A model generated the notes under the pieces. It saw only the letters and a list, made by a program, of their open reading frames with translations, searched no databases and was not told where the DNA came from. The translations under genes and the position numbers were made by a program. This document shows, one piece after another, positions 21,821 through 32,706 of a stretch of 64,000 bases of DNA. Every line of letters begins with the position of its first letter. Position 1 is the stretch's first letter. This stretch comes from Marthasterias glacialis. Lineage: Eukaryota; Echinodermata; Asteroidea; Forcipulatida; Asteriidae. The stretch spans positions 4,309,108 to 4,373,107 of the forward strand of contig OU452222.1 of NCBI GenBank assembly GCA_911728455.2, read 5' to 3'.

Positions 21821-23287
21821 ATGCACCTGCTTTAAAATCAAATACAATGATATAAAGTTATTTGTAAACGATGCTTGGATTTAAGATAAGTAGCAACGCG
21901 TTGTATTGTTTTGTATTTTAGTTTCATGTTTCTATGTTTATAACTATGTTTATAAATATAAAAAAAACGAAGATTGAATCAAAAGGAAAAATTGGTTGGT
22001 ACAAGGCAACAAATAGTATTATTTTAAGTAAGTAGAGAATAAAACCCTTTTAAGTAACATACATAAAGGATTGGGAACTGTTGAAAAGAGGAAAAAAATC
22101 AGTTTCATTCTGGAATTTCAGTGATTTATAAAGTTCACACCAGATCAAATCCTCTAGAGAAATATACATGAACAGTGAGCAGCAGAATAATGACATAGAC
22201 GGTCACATGGTTTGTACGTGAGAGCAAGGTTATCATCCGCTTTACCACACAAAATCGTTAACAACGGAAAAGCAATTCAAGAAAATATAAGCAGTTTATA
22301 CCCGGTATTTATTAAGGGTTAAGAGTTGGTTGATAGCGCATTCAATAAATCGATGCAAGGAGCGACTAATCATCCACAACGCAAAATGCAGAAGGGGGAG
22401 TAAAAAAAAAAAAAAAAAAAAAAAAAAACAGGCGCGAATGTTATCATGAGTTACATTCCCTCCTCTGTCGAATGTTTACTGTTACTAAAATATGAAAACC
22501 CCCTGAAAGAGAAATCGTGACGTTCCGCCACGGGGAATGCATGTATGAGGCAGGAGCGCGCACCGATGCGAGAGAAAAACGCTGCCGGATACATTTCACT
22601 CCGGGGCTTGAGAGTGAGTCCGGCTCAGCAACGATTCGGTCTGCGATCGCCCGGGGTTGCATTCTTCCCGCCTACAAACCGTGCCTTCTTCCCAGGGTCT
22701 GTACGTGTGTACATACCGGACGTCACACAGACGCCAGTTTATGTTTCTATTGAACTTTAATAACTGACACACGTGATTATATACACTCGGCTGGGCGCGA
22801 GTTTAATTTCGAAATCACGGGGCAGTGACGTTGGCATTGTAGACATTGACTCAGCTGTATGGAATCACGCGAGCTAACTCCGCCTTCACGAGGACGTGTT
22901 TTTCCCAAACATCGAACCCTTTCATTTCACGGGAGAGAATTTCGGTTAGAGTTATACCCTCTGATACCTGGCGACCAAATTTTGTATCAAACTGAGTTTT
23001 GATCTTGAAAAACAAGCCAAGGCTACTCAAAATTAAGGGCATGTACAGTCTGGGTAATCATAAAGTGGGGTAGGTACAGTCTAAACACTCACTGATTAAA
23101 ATTAATGCCAGAACCAATCCTCTAAAGAAATTATTTTCTTCTGAAATAATTTCAGAGAAAACAAGAATTCGAAAACCAGTACAAAAAATGGCGCGCAAAT
23201 GCTCTGACAGACAACACAAAATCAAGTTCCGCTGTTTTCATTTAAAACGGGTCCAAATGTGGATGGTTACAAGGCCCATCCCCTCAG
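21821..23287. other. Intron B-C, no gene recognised
   Basis: 22500-22740 is fairly CpG-rich, but its overlapping plus ORFs lack splice support. 22402-22428 is a poly-A run. Confidence 0.4.
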
Positions 23288-23866
23288 CCTCAACTTTGAA
23301 CCTGTATGCAGCCCTACCCTTACTGTAGCCTTTACCCTATAACTGAATGTACCGCGGCCCTTTATGTTTCTTTAAACTTGTACCTAAATGTATCCTTGCC
23401 CGTTATTAGCCTCAACCCTGTGCCCAAATATACCCCGGCCCTTTATGTAGCCTCAACTATGTACCTAAATATACCGAGGCCCTTTATGTAGCCTTAGTAC
23501 TGTACTAAATCTACCTCGTATAGCCTCAACATTGTACCTAAATGTACACCGGCCCTTTATGTAGCCTCAACTATGTACCTAAATATACCGAGGCCCTTTA
23601 TGTAGCCTTAGTACTGTACTAAATCTACCTCGTATAGCCTCAACATTGTACCTAAATGTACACCGGCCCTTTATGTAGCCTCAACCTTGTACCTTAATGT
23701 ACTCCGTCCCCTTATGTAGCCTCAACCCTATATCTTAATGTACCCGGCCTTTTCTGTAGCCTCAATCCTGAACCTACGAGTATGTAGAGTGTAGTCCTGC
23801 CCTTAATGTGATCTCAACTTTGTACCTTAGTGTAGCCCAACCTTTAATTGAGCTTCAACCCTGTAC
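23288..23866. repeat. Minisatellite locus 2 of the TGTACCTAAATGTAGC family
   Basis: Degenerate units (CCTTTATGTAGCCTCAAC, TGTACCTAAATGTACACC) carry a higher-order repeat: a block of about 114 bp starting near 23451 repeats from 23565 almost unchanged. Confidence 0.8.
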
Positions 23867-24454
23867 ATAAATGCCATGTCCATTATTAACGAGGACACTT
23901 TATTCTAACTTAAGCGTAACATCAAAAGAATGCATTCCCATTGTTGTGTCTTGCATGTTAATTAAATGCAGATCCCTAACGCAATATCGTATGCAGTTTC
24001 AGGTTAGCGCGGAATTCCATTTCGTTGGTAACGAAACGACCACGGACTTCGAGTGATTCGGTTTTGTCATCACTTTGCAAGCGTATAATAGAAGGCAACG
24101 CCTTATTGCAGAACACGGTGACGTGTTTTAACACTCTCCTCGATTGCTCTGCGTCCTTGTGTCGACGCTTGGGCACATAATTATTCTCAGACTTGAATGA
24201 GGGCAGATGTATCGAAATTGGGTTCATTTGTTTTGTCTTCTACTTTCAATTACATTCAGGATTCCGTTGGGTGTAAAGTGGCTATTCCTAGACTTGAATT
24301 ACACAAAATGTGTACAATGTGCGTGAACATTTCAGGGTCGAGACCCGGTTGTGTGTCACGCTATAAATCATGAATTAAGTGCCTTGGAGTTGTCGCAATC
24401 AACACTAAGGTACATATGAAAACAAACATTTTTTAAGCAGGTTTTTCTTTTTTT
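23867..24454. other. Intron B-C, nothing recognised
   Basis: I see no exon, tRNA-like sequence or inverted repeat of note. Confidence 0.45.
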
Positions 24455-24765
24455 GCAGATTTCGACCAATTTTTGAAGCAGCTACGACCACTTTCCTTTT
24501 AACGGTAATTGGCCAGTCGACACATATTTTCGACCAGCGTTCTGACGTGTTCTTTAACAGTTTTCGTCAACACGTTGTCAGTCAGTTTTCGAGGAAATCT
24601 TGACAACTTTTCGACAGTCATCCCTTTTCGATCAAGTATCGACCACTTTTTCGATTAGCTTTCTTCGACTGGTTTTTTCAACAAGTTTCTCTGACCGATT
24701 TTGAGCCAGTTTTTGACAGCTTTTTTTTTCAAGCACTTTTCTTCGAACACTTTTTGACATGATGA
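24455..24765. repeat. Degenerate TTTTCGACCA-type tandem array
   Basis: TTTCGACCA, TTTTCGACAG, TTTTCGATTAG and relatives recur at roughly 20-30 bp spacing without exact register. It is probably an old minisatellite. Confidence 0.6.
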
Positions 24766-25434
24766 AAAATTACATTGGCGTAAACTTCACTTTATTGCTA
24801 GCAAGCGTTTTTGTCCCGTGGTTTATCGACTGATCTCAAACCCTCCGGGAAGTTGTCGATTTGAACCACGCGGAGACTCACCCATTCACGAAACCACGGA
24901 CTCGCACCCGGGTAGAGCTGTGTATTGTGAACATTTTCGCTCTCAAGCAACAGCAGCAGGAGTGCAGTCCTTAAATGCAGTGTATGAAATTTTTGAAGTT
25001 TTATAATCAATTAAGATCGATCGCAGCACTTGCATGACACTGCATCCAGGGAATATAGCGAATCTAGAACATTCCCCATCAACGGGGGAATTCCCAGTGA
25101 CAGTTATCGGACGAAAATAATGAAATTAACCGATTAGGGTGGACAATGGGCAAGGGGTCGTTATGAAAAGGCGCCGTGATGGCCTGAAAAGAGTTGAGGT
25201 GATAGGCAATGTACGGAGATGAACCCGCGGTGATAGAAACAAGTAAACCTTCTTTTCACCGCGTCCTATACCCGCTCCGTTTGTCAATCAGTCTGTGCAG
25301 AGTGACACAGATAGTACAACATACTTACAGCGATAGACCGCGCAGGGAATTCACACGATTTTCTTCACAAATTTCTTCCACAGACCAAAAGATTTTCCAA
25401 GTTTACCCATTGTCACTTACAATCTGTCTTTGAC

Positions 25435-25570
25435 CACTATCTAAAAGTTTTAAATTGAAGTTTACTCTACTCGATTAAAATAAACTGCAAAATATTTGTC
25501 CCTGGCTTCAGCCGAAAACTGCGATGTTCAATCTAATTAGAGTGACTTTCAATCTAACTATTTCAGGAAG
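25435..25570 (-). repeat. Dispersed repeat, inverted relative to 54130-54290
   Basis: TTTGTCCCTGGCTTCAGCC and TTCAATCTAATTAGAGTGAC match the reverse complement of the 54.2-kb copy. Confidence 0.65.
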
Positions 25571-25585
25571 TAAACAGCTTTCTGG

Positions 25586-25665
25586 TGAAGCCGGTCAAAG
25601 CAATGATCGAAACGTCGAGGTGTTACCCCACCAGTTCTTTATCCACCTCAACTGATAGAGAAATT
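25586..25665 (+). repeat. GATCGAAACGTCGAG repeat, further copy
   Basis: GGTGAAGCCGGTCAAAGCAA then TGATCGAAACGTCGAGGTG and CCACCAGTTCTTTATCCACC parallel the copy at 18349. The stem II complement is lost here. Confidence 0.55.
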
Positions 25666-26675
25666 ATTTTCATGTTATAGTTCAACAAACTTTCATTAGA
25701 CAGTTTGACTAAACACTTTTTATCAGTACTTCCACCTTTAACGACTTCCTGAAAATCTTGGTTGAATATGTTCCTCTTCATTGTATCTGATGACGTACGG
25801 TAGCGTTGTTGCTACGAAAGCTAAATGCATAGTTTACTCAGTTAGAGAGTGCTACATTCATTTCTTGTACTTGCCTGCATAGGCTTTCCATACCTTATAG
25901 ATAATTGTGTGAGCCTTCTAACAGTGTTGATCCCCTTATTTGCTATAGATGTTGCCCGTGCATTGATTTTCGGCAATCCGAGGGGTACGCCTATAATTAT
26001 GTTAGGCACATTTTGAATGACTGAAATAGAACTAAGCCCCGCCCATCCCCAGTATCCCCATTCAGCGTCGTGATTTGATCCGGTGTGCCTTAATCACGAG
26101 AAACCCATTCTGTCTTTTCTCCTCTGGGCATTCTTTCGACCCAAAAATTGTTTCACTATAATGTTCCGTTTGATCGATAGGATTATTTCCATGGTTCCCG
26201 GAAACCGAACACCAGTTCTGTGTTGACGTATTCCCTTCTCGCGAAGCAGCCGGTTCCTGCACGCGAATTCGGAGCGACACACCTGAGGCCGACAGTGATG
26301 GCTTTACCCCTAGTGATGGGGTGTGTGTGGGGGGGGGGGGGTCAATGCTCAAGTAGTCAGGCATTCCGTGCATGACGTCAGTCGGCTCTTTTACGGTGCT
26401 CATGTACGCAGGGAAAGTGTAACTTCCACATACGTGGTAACTTTCATTTTTTTTTAAATCAGTGTTCCAAGTGCATCATATCTGAAAGGTCTTAATTCGA
26501 ATGCAACACAAGTTGTACACGCTAAGACTACATGGTCTTGTCTTGGGCAGTTTTTTACTAGTACATGCCACGCCGGTGATGTTCAGTTTGATGTTACGTC
26601 ATTCAAACCCTCCCAAACGTTATACGGTGGTTAAACGTTTTTGCATTGAGTGCTATAGTCACGATTGTCTACGGG
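25666..26675. other. Intron B-C, no gene recognised
   Basis: This is non-coding, with a G-run at 26330-26341. The 113-aa minus ORF at 26062-26403 looks like chance. Confidence 0.4.
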
Positions 26676-26884
26676 CATTGGCGTAGCCGGCATCTTTTTT
26701 AAAGGGGTTAAAGGGGGGGGGCAGAGATATTTAGAGAGGGGGACATGTCTGTTAAAATTGCCGTATAAGAAAATGTTACGGTGTCCAGAGGCTGACGGTT
26801 AGGCAAGCTGGGGGAAATCTGTCCCATGGGGTGGTGGGGCAGCTAACCCACCCACCCACCCACCCACCCTCGGCTACGCCACTG
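26676..26884. mobile_element. MITE with TGGCGTAGCC termini
   Basis: It starts CATTGGCGTAGCCGG and ends TCGGCTACGCCACTG, with a G-rich patch and a CCCA/CCAC tandem run inside. It is about 209 bp with no coding capacity. Confidence 0.7.
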
Positions 26885-26914
26885 TACACAGGGAACCTGT
26901 TATATACTGTCTAT

Positions 26915-27053
26915 GGCCGTTTTCGAAACCCTGGCTTGGGCTTGAAGCTCCGGCTTGGACTCCGCCAGTCGTTCTGAAAACGGGTGTTTTCCGTAAAGGG
27001 CTTCAAACAGTCGGGCGCGGAGCCCACGCCCAAGCCGTAGCTTCGAAAAGGCC
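26915..27053. mobile_element. MITE M2, copy 1 (GGCCGTTTTCGAAA termini)
   Basis: Left end GGCCGTTTTCGAAACC with GGCTTGGGCTTG; right end CCCAAGCCGTAGCTTCGAA then AAGGCC. Relatives are at 63453-63574 and 63655-63754. Confidence 0.75.
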
Positions 27054-28387
27054 CGATATTCCCAAGATGTCGTATTGTCTCCTCAGAGCGTACACCCCGT
27101 CCACCTGTCACGACCCATCAAATCAAAAGATTGATGCAGTGTATCAGCACGGATTCCGTTCACTAGGCCCCAAACTAACTTCTTCCTTACAAGAGGCAAT
27201 CTCACGTCTTGTTTTGACACGCAGCCAGAAGCTTTCGTCAGCAGGCTCGCTCGCCTGTCGTTGAAAGCCAGGTTTCTTAAAACGCTCCCCACTGCCCACC
27301 CCCCCCCCCCCCCCCCCATCGCTGCAACGAAGAAAACAGTCCTCGCTCGCAATAACTTCCGAAAATCGCGAACTTCTTTGCCTTAGGTGCTGCGGGCTGT
27401 TCTTGATGAGGTCCTTTGAGCGCTGGCTGTCGTGGTAATGAACTCACGAAACATATAAGCGTAATAACGCGTGGACGAGCGATGTAAACACCCTTCTCTC
27501 TGGAGCGAGTGTCTTGTGATGACCGCAGTCACTCATTTTCATGACGAGTTACTTTAACCACTTTCAAATACAAACTCCCTCACTCGAGAAATTCTTAATA
27601 TTCTAAACAGAAGATAGTGTTTATGCATTCAAAACATAACATCTGTTGAAACTATAATTGTAAAAGATGCAATCTGTTTGGGTAATCGTAAAGACCTCTG
27701 TCAGTAACATTTACTTGGTCAATGGCCTGGAATTATGCATTACCGAGAGTGAAATATCACACCGAAACACTGACGTCCCGTTAGGTCAGTCGAGCCATTT
27801 TTTCCATAGGTCTTGTTGTTCTGATCCGTGCCCATTGCGTTACGAATGAACACCTAAGCCTTCACTACTCAAAGACTATGAATATTAATTTAAGACATCA
27901 GTTTAAACTTCACAAGTCCTTTGAAGAGATTTGGGCACGTCGGTCATAATCGTATTTCTTAAACCTATCACAGAAAAGATTTTAAAGATAGCCTTCTTGA
28001 AACGATTTTTTCCTAAAATTGTTTCCTACTTTGGAATAAACGATAGTTACAATTTGTGCCGAGGAACAAGAAATAAAATGTGCTTGACTGTCTTGACAAT
28101 CAGACACCTATGAAAGCTAATATACAGCCGGTTTACTCAGAAACCATAGTCACCTACTCAAATTATATGTTCACTGTTGGACTAAAATTTGCGTACTTAA
28201 ACAAGTTTAAAAGATACAAATGTTGCAGAAGGGCACGTGTTTGAGGTCCAGCCAAAGTGCCTGTGGATGTTGTTTTTGCTCGCGGAAAACGGAAAGCTTT
28301 TATGATGCTTTTATCGTACATCAGTGTAAAGGCAAAGAAACTGAAGTCATGTTTGTTCTATCAGGCCGAAATGGGGGGGGGGGGTCA
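27054..28387. other. Intron B-C, no gene recognised
   Basis: 27300-27318 is a C-run. The flanking ORFs have no recognisable motif. Confidence 0.4.
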
Positions 28388-28545
28388 TGTTGGCCTAGTG
28401 GTTAGTCAGTTTTACCTCAGTTTTGATCCTGATCAGATGCTCACACGTAGATGTTATGTTTACAGGCCCAATGCTGGTTTTTCCCTGATGTGGTTTTTCC
28501 TCCTAATCTTAAACATTTCTCCATAGACTTTCTATCCCCGGGTAT
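28388..28545 (+). repeat. tRNA-derived SINE just left of exon B
   Basis: A-box GTTGGCCTAGTGGTTAGTC, then GCCCAATGCTGGTTTTTCCC and GTTTTTCCTCCTAATCTTAA, like the body of 545-740. It lies about 325 bp from the donor of exon B. Confidence 0.55.
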
Positions 28546-28870
28546 CTTTAGGCTTGTGTGTTACAATGCAAGACGGATTCATTAATTTCGTCATCAGAAA
28601 GCAGACTAGTAAAATACCCGATCCGAATAGCCATCGTAGCTAATTAGCGAGGTGGTCACGTATCATGATAACGCTCACCATCTCTAAATAAGCCATTCTA
28701 AATCCCCCTCGCTTGTTAGAGTGGATGCTCTGTCGTGATACCATGATATTATCCTGGGAGGTTTATAAGCGAGGCGGTCATGCTTTGGCGGCTCGCTTAC
28801 AAGTGACGGTGGCTAGGTGAATCGGTTGATTAAAACAAGTTAAAACAAAGGTTATCCCTTGCTTACTCAC

Positions 28871-29006
28871 CTCTTGTGAATCATTATGACATCTGTCCGA
28901 GCCGGCAAATATGTTCTTCTCCTTCCTCTCGTTTGCTTCATCGGGATCTTCTGGACACTGATTGATGTCGATTGCACGCAGATCAATATCCAGACCACTC
29001 GTTCCT
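28871..29006 (-). CDS. GPR158-like: Exon B of GPR158-like receptor: Cache-to-stalk linker (partial)
   Basis: This is a 136-bp exon: one base plus 45 codons. The acceptor is ctaaacatag and the donor is GAG|GTGAGT. It contains GLDIDLRAIDINQC, corresponding to the vertebrate V-D-I/V-D-L-Q-x-V-D-I-D-Q-C signature that links the Cache domain to the EGF-like stalk, and ends in SDRCHNDSQE, the counterpart of the K-C-H-L-N-N-S-E segment. Between the two lies a charged insert (PEDPDEANERKEKNIFAG) about ten residues longer than I remember for vertebrate paralogues. Sequon NDS is near the end. The plus-strand ORF over the same bases is a shadow. Confidence 0.9.
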
Positions 29007-29087
29007 CTATGTTTAGAAGGAGGGAAAAAACAAGAAGGAAAAACTTTGTTAAATATGTTCTGCAGCATCACTAGTTTTTAAAGGAGT

Positions 29088-29232
29088 GCGCCCAGTCCGG
29101 TTCTTTAGCTTTTGTGTTTTAATAGGTTTAATTGTACTTCGTAATTCTGTATTTTGAACAGGGAGAACAGTTCTTAGATAACTGATCGGCTACCCTGGCT
29201 AAGCAAGACGAAATAAATAAATAAATAGTTTT
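29088..29232 (+). mobile_element. LINE 3' end (CR1/L2-like tail)
   Basis: CGGCTACCCTGGCTAAGCAA followed by GACGAAATAAATAAATAAAT resembles the 3' terminus of CR1/L2-type LINEs. No reverse-transcriptase remnant is seen upstream, where exon B lies. It is a tentative call. Confidence 0.4.
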
Positions 29233-29287
29233 CACCCAACACACTGTCGAAAAACCTATGAAAATTTTTTTGCTCTAAACCTGGGCG

Positions 29288-29561
29288 TGGCCATTTTCAT
29301 AAAGCCTGTAAGCGGACGTTTTTTCTGCTTACGGGGCGGCTCTTAGCACGATTTCCGTTTTACAACCACTGCTTACCTTAAGCAAAGCAACAAGGGGCAC
29401 GCGAGCGGTTCTTGTGAGCAAACGAGTAACGCGAACGCGCACACGCCCTGTCTAGTCTTTTTGACGGTTTATGAAGAATACTTTTGCTTACGCACGTTTG
29501 TCTGATTTTGTAGTCACACAGATTTGCTTACCAGTAATCAGTTTTTATGAAATTGTGCCAT
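29288..29561. mobile_element. MITE with TTTTCATAAAGCC termini
   Basis: Left end TGGCCATTTTCATAAAGCC, then TGTAAGC; right end GCTTACCAGTAATCAG, then TTTTTATGAAATTGTGCCA. It is about 274 bp, with a second inverted pair TCTGCTTAC/GTAAGC inside. Confidence 0.65.
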
Positions 29562-30897
29562 GGTTGTACTTATTCGACTTAAACAGATTGAAATGAGAAA
29601 TAAGAAATCTAAACTTTCTCAGACGTAGTGTTTTTCAGGATATTATACTGGATACTGGTTTGGACGTTGTTAAGGCTTTCTTCAGATCGAAAATAGTATA
29701 TCCCTTCAATTGAAATGGCAGACTTGTGAACAATATGTCGATATTAGTCCGGCAGTTTATAACTCACGTCAAATTATTGTCGCAAACAGTCAGTGTTTGC
29801 TGTTTTAGAACTGTGAATATTGTGACGCAAGAAAGTTCGCTTCGCTTTCGCAATTCGCGTGAAGAATGAACTGGATTTTGAGCAATTAGGTGACAGTGAT
29901 ACAAAAGCATCCTGTTTAAAGAGGGAATGAATATTGTGATTCGTGATATCGTATTGACTGCAGGAGAAAAGATGAACTACTCACACGATAATCTTACCAT
30001 ACATTATTAACCATATTCCTTGTCAAAATGTGACCTATACGCTATACGCCTATCTTGTACCTTCATGATAACATCGTCTAGTTGTTGCGATGGTAAAGAG
30101 ACAGCAAACGGGGGTCAATTCGCGACACACGATGACAAAACGTGACCTTAACATGCCGCTCCGGGGTGCCTTCTATACCCCTTAGAGGCTTGTGATATAA
30201 ATAAGGTGTGCCGTATTACACAGTGACCTTAGGGAACTATCTCCCCCACCCCACACCTCCAATCTAGAAAGAGGAGAACCCCTGCTTGCGATCCGGAGGG
30301 AACTTACGGGCTAGCGTGTGATAAACCCGACCGGGGCGACCGCCGGGCACCCCAAGATTGAGCGTTTACCCCCAGCCGCCAATGGCGCCTCGTCGGCCAA
30401 GTGAGACCGGCTCTAATCAGATGGCCGCCGGTTAAAATCGACAAGAGAGAAAGAAGAAAAAAATGAAACAAGTCATTCTTTATGGAATTAAAGAAAACAT
30501 GCTTCCAGCCGGTAACCGCTACCCAGAGCTAGTATAGGGGGAAGCTACGACTGAGAGAGAAAGATTTTGAAAAAAGAAAAGGAAAATGTGGAAAAGTAGA
30601 GAGATAGAAAGGGAAGTGGAGGGGAAAAAAAGAAAGAAACGAAGGGAGTGAAGAAAAAAAAAACTCAGCGAGTGTTTCTTTCCGGAATCAATGTTACATG
30701 TTCGCGTCGAAGCATGCCCGGAGGTTAAAATGTAAGGTCGTATGGCCATAGATTTAGCTGTTCAGATATGTATCATGACTGTATAAAAGCTTCCCCTACT
30801 AGGCTGCTTTGCATTATTGATCACTATGCGAGCTTCATCCACACTCAAAAGCGGATTTCTTCAATCTTTATCTCCATTCATCTAAAACACTTGTTTG
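29562..30897. other. Intron A-B, no gene recognised
   Basis: An A/G-rich stretch at 30440-30665 creates a spurious hydrophobic minus-strand ORF. I see no exon. Confidence 0.4.
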
Positions 30898-32706
30898 TGC
30901 GGCACCTAAATAAAACCCAGTGCCTAATGTAGCCATGCACATGAATGTAGCACAGATCCTGTACCTGTTTGTAGCCTGAAATTTAATGTAGCCACAACCC
31001 TGTACCTAAGTGTAACCCCACTCCTGTACCTAAATGTAGCCTCAATCCTGTACCTAAATAAAACCTCAACCATGTACCTTAATGTCGCCTCAACCTTGTA
31101 CCTAAGTTGAGCCCGAACCCTTAACCTAAATGTACCCGAACTTAAATGTAGCCCCAACCCTCACGTAAATCTACCCCAAATGTAAATGGAACCCCCAACC
31201 TTGTATCTAAATTAAACCCAACCCTTTACCTAAATGTAGCCTCAACCCTGTACCCCAATATAGCCTAAAATCTGTACCTAAACGGAGCCAAAACCCTGTA
31301 CCTAAATATTATCCCAACCCTGTACCTAAACTCTGTATCTTAATGTAGTTTCAACCCTGTACCTTACTGAGTTTCAACCCTCTACCTTAATGTAGCCCCA
31401 ACCCTGTACCTCAATATAGCCTCAACCATGTACCTTAGTGTAGCTTCAACCCTGTACCTAAATATAGCCCCAACCCTGTACCTCAATATAGCCTCAACCC
31501 TGTACCTTAATGTAGCTTCAACCCTGTACCTAAATGGAGACCCAACCTGTACCTTAATATAGCTTCAACACTGTACATTAATGTAGCTTCAACCCTGTAC
31601 CTAAAAGTAGCTTCAACCCTGTACCTAAAAGTAGCTTCAACACTGTACCTAAAAGTAGCTTCAACCCTGTACCTTAATGTAGCCTCAGCCCTGTACCTAA
31701 AAGTAGCTTCAACCCTGTACCTAAAAGTAGCTTCAACCCTGTACCTAAAAGTAGCTTCAACACTGTACCTAAAAGTAGCTTCAACCCTGTACCTTAATGT
31801 AGCCTCAGCCCTGTACCTAAAAGTAGCTTCAACCCTGTACCTTAAAGTAGCTTCAACCCTGTACCTAAATGTAGCTTCAACCCTGTACCTAAATGTAGCT
31901 TCAACCCTGTACCTAAAAGTAGCTTCAACCCTGTACCTAAAAGTAGCTTCAACACTGTACCTAAAAGTAGCTTCAACCCTTTACCTTAATGTAGCCTCAG
32001 CCCTGTACCTAAAAGTAGCTTCAACCCTGTACCTAAAAGTAGCTTCAACCCTGTACCTAAATGTAGCTTCAACCCTGTACCTAAATGTAGCTTCAACCCT
32101 GTACCTAAAAGTAGCTTCAACCCTGTACCTAAAAGTAGCTTCAACCCTGTACCTAAATGTAGCTTCAACCCTGTACCTAAACGTAGCTTCAACCCTGTAC
32201 CTAAATGTAGCTTCAACCCTGTACCTTAAAGTAGCTTCAACTTTGTACCTCATTGTAGCCTCAACCCTGTACCTTAATGTAGCTTCAACACTGTACCTAA
32301 ATGTAGCTTCAACCCTGTACCTTAATGTAGCTTCAACCTTGTACCTCATTGTAGCCTCAACCCTGTACCTAAATGTAGCTTCAACCCTGTACCTTAGAGT
32401 AGCTTCAACCTTGTACCTCAATGTAGCCTCAGCCCTGTACCTTATTGTAGCTTCAACACTGTACCTAAATGTAGCTTCAACCTTTTGGCTAAATGTAGCT
32501 TCAACCCTGTACCTAATGTAGCCCCAACTCTGTACCTAGATGGAGCCCCAATTCTGTAATACATCCCGAACTTATATGTAGCCCCAACCCGTACCGATAT
32601 GTAGCCACAAACCCTGTACCTAAATGTAGCCCAAACTCTGTAACCAAATTAAGCCCCAATCATTTGCCTAATGGAGCCCCAAACCTGTACCTAAACGTAG
32701 CTCGGG
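30898..32706. repeat. Large minisatellite locus 3, ~24-bp unit TGTACCTAAATGTAGC...CAACCC
   Basis: This is about 1.8 kb and roughly 75 units. The core 31330-32520 is regular (GTAGCTTCAACCCTGTACCT with AAAT or AAAAGT), and the edges are degenerate. The 24-bp unit keeps frames open, giving the RYRVEATF peptide repeat on the minus strand. At the right edge (32720-32740) GGGTTTGGGTTCATTAAG looks like one reversed unit. It lies in intron A-B. Confidence 0.92.

Noticed and set aside
31981..32521. 146-residue RYRVEATF ORF and its plus-strand partner
   Set aside because: A 24-bp minisatellite translated; same artefact of unit length.
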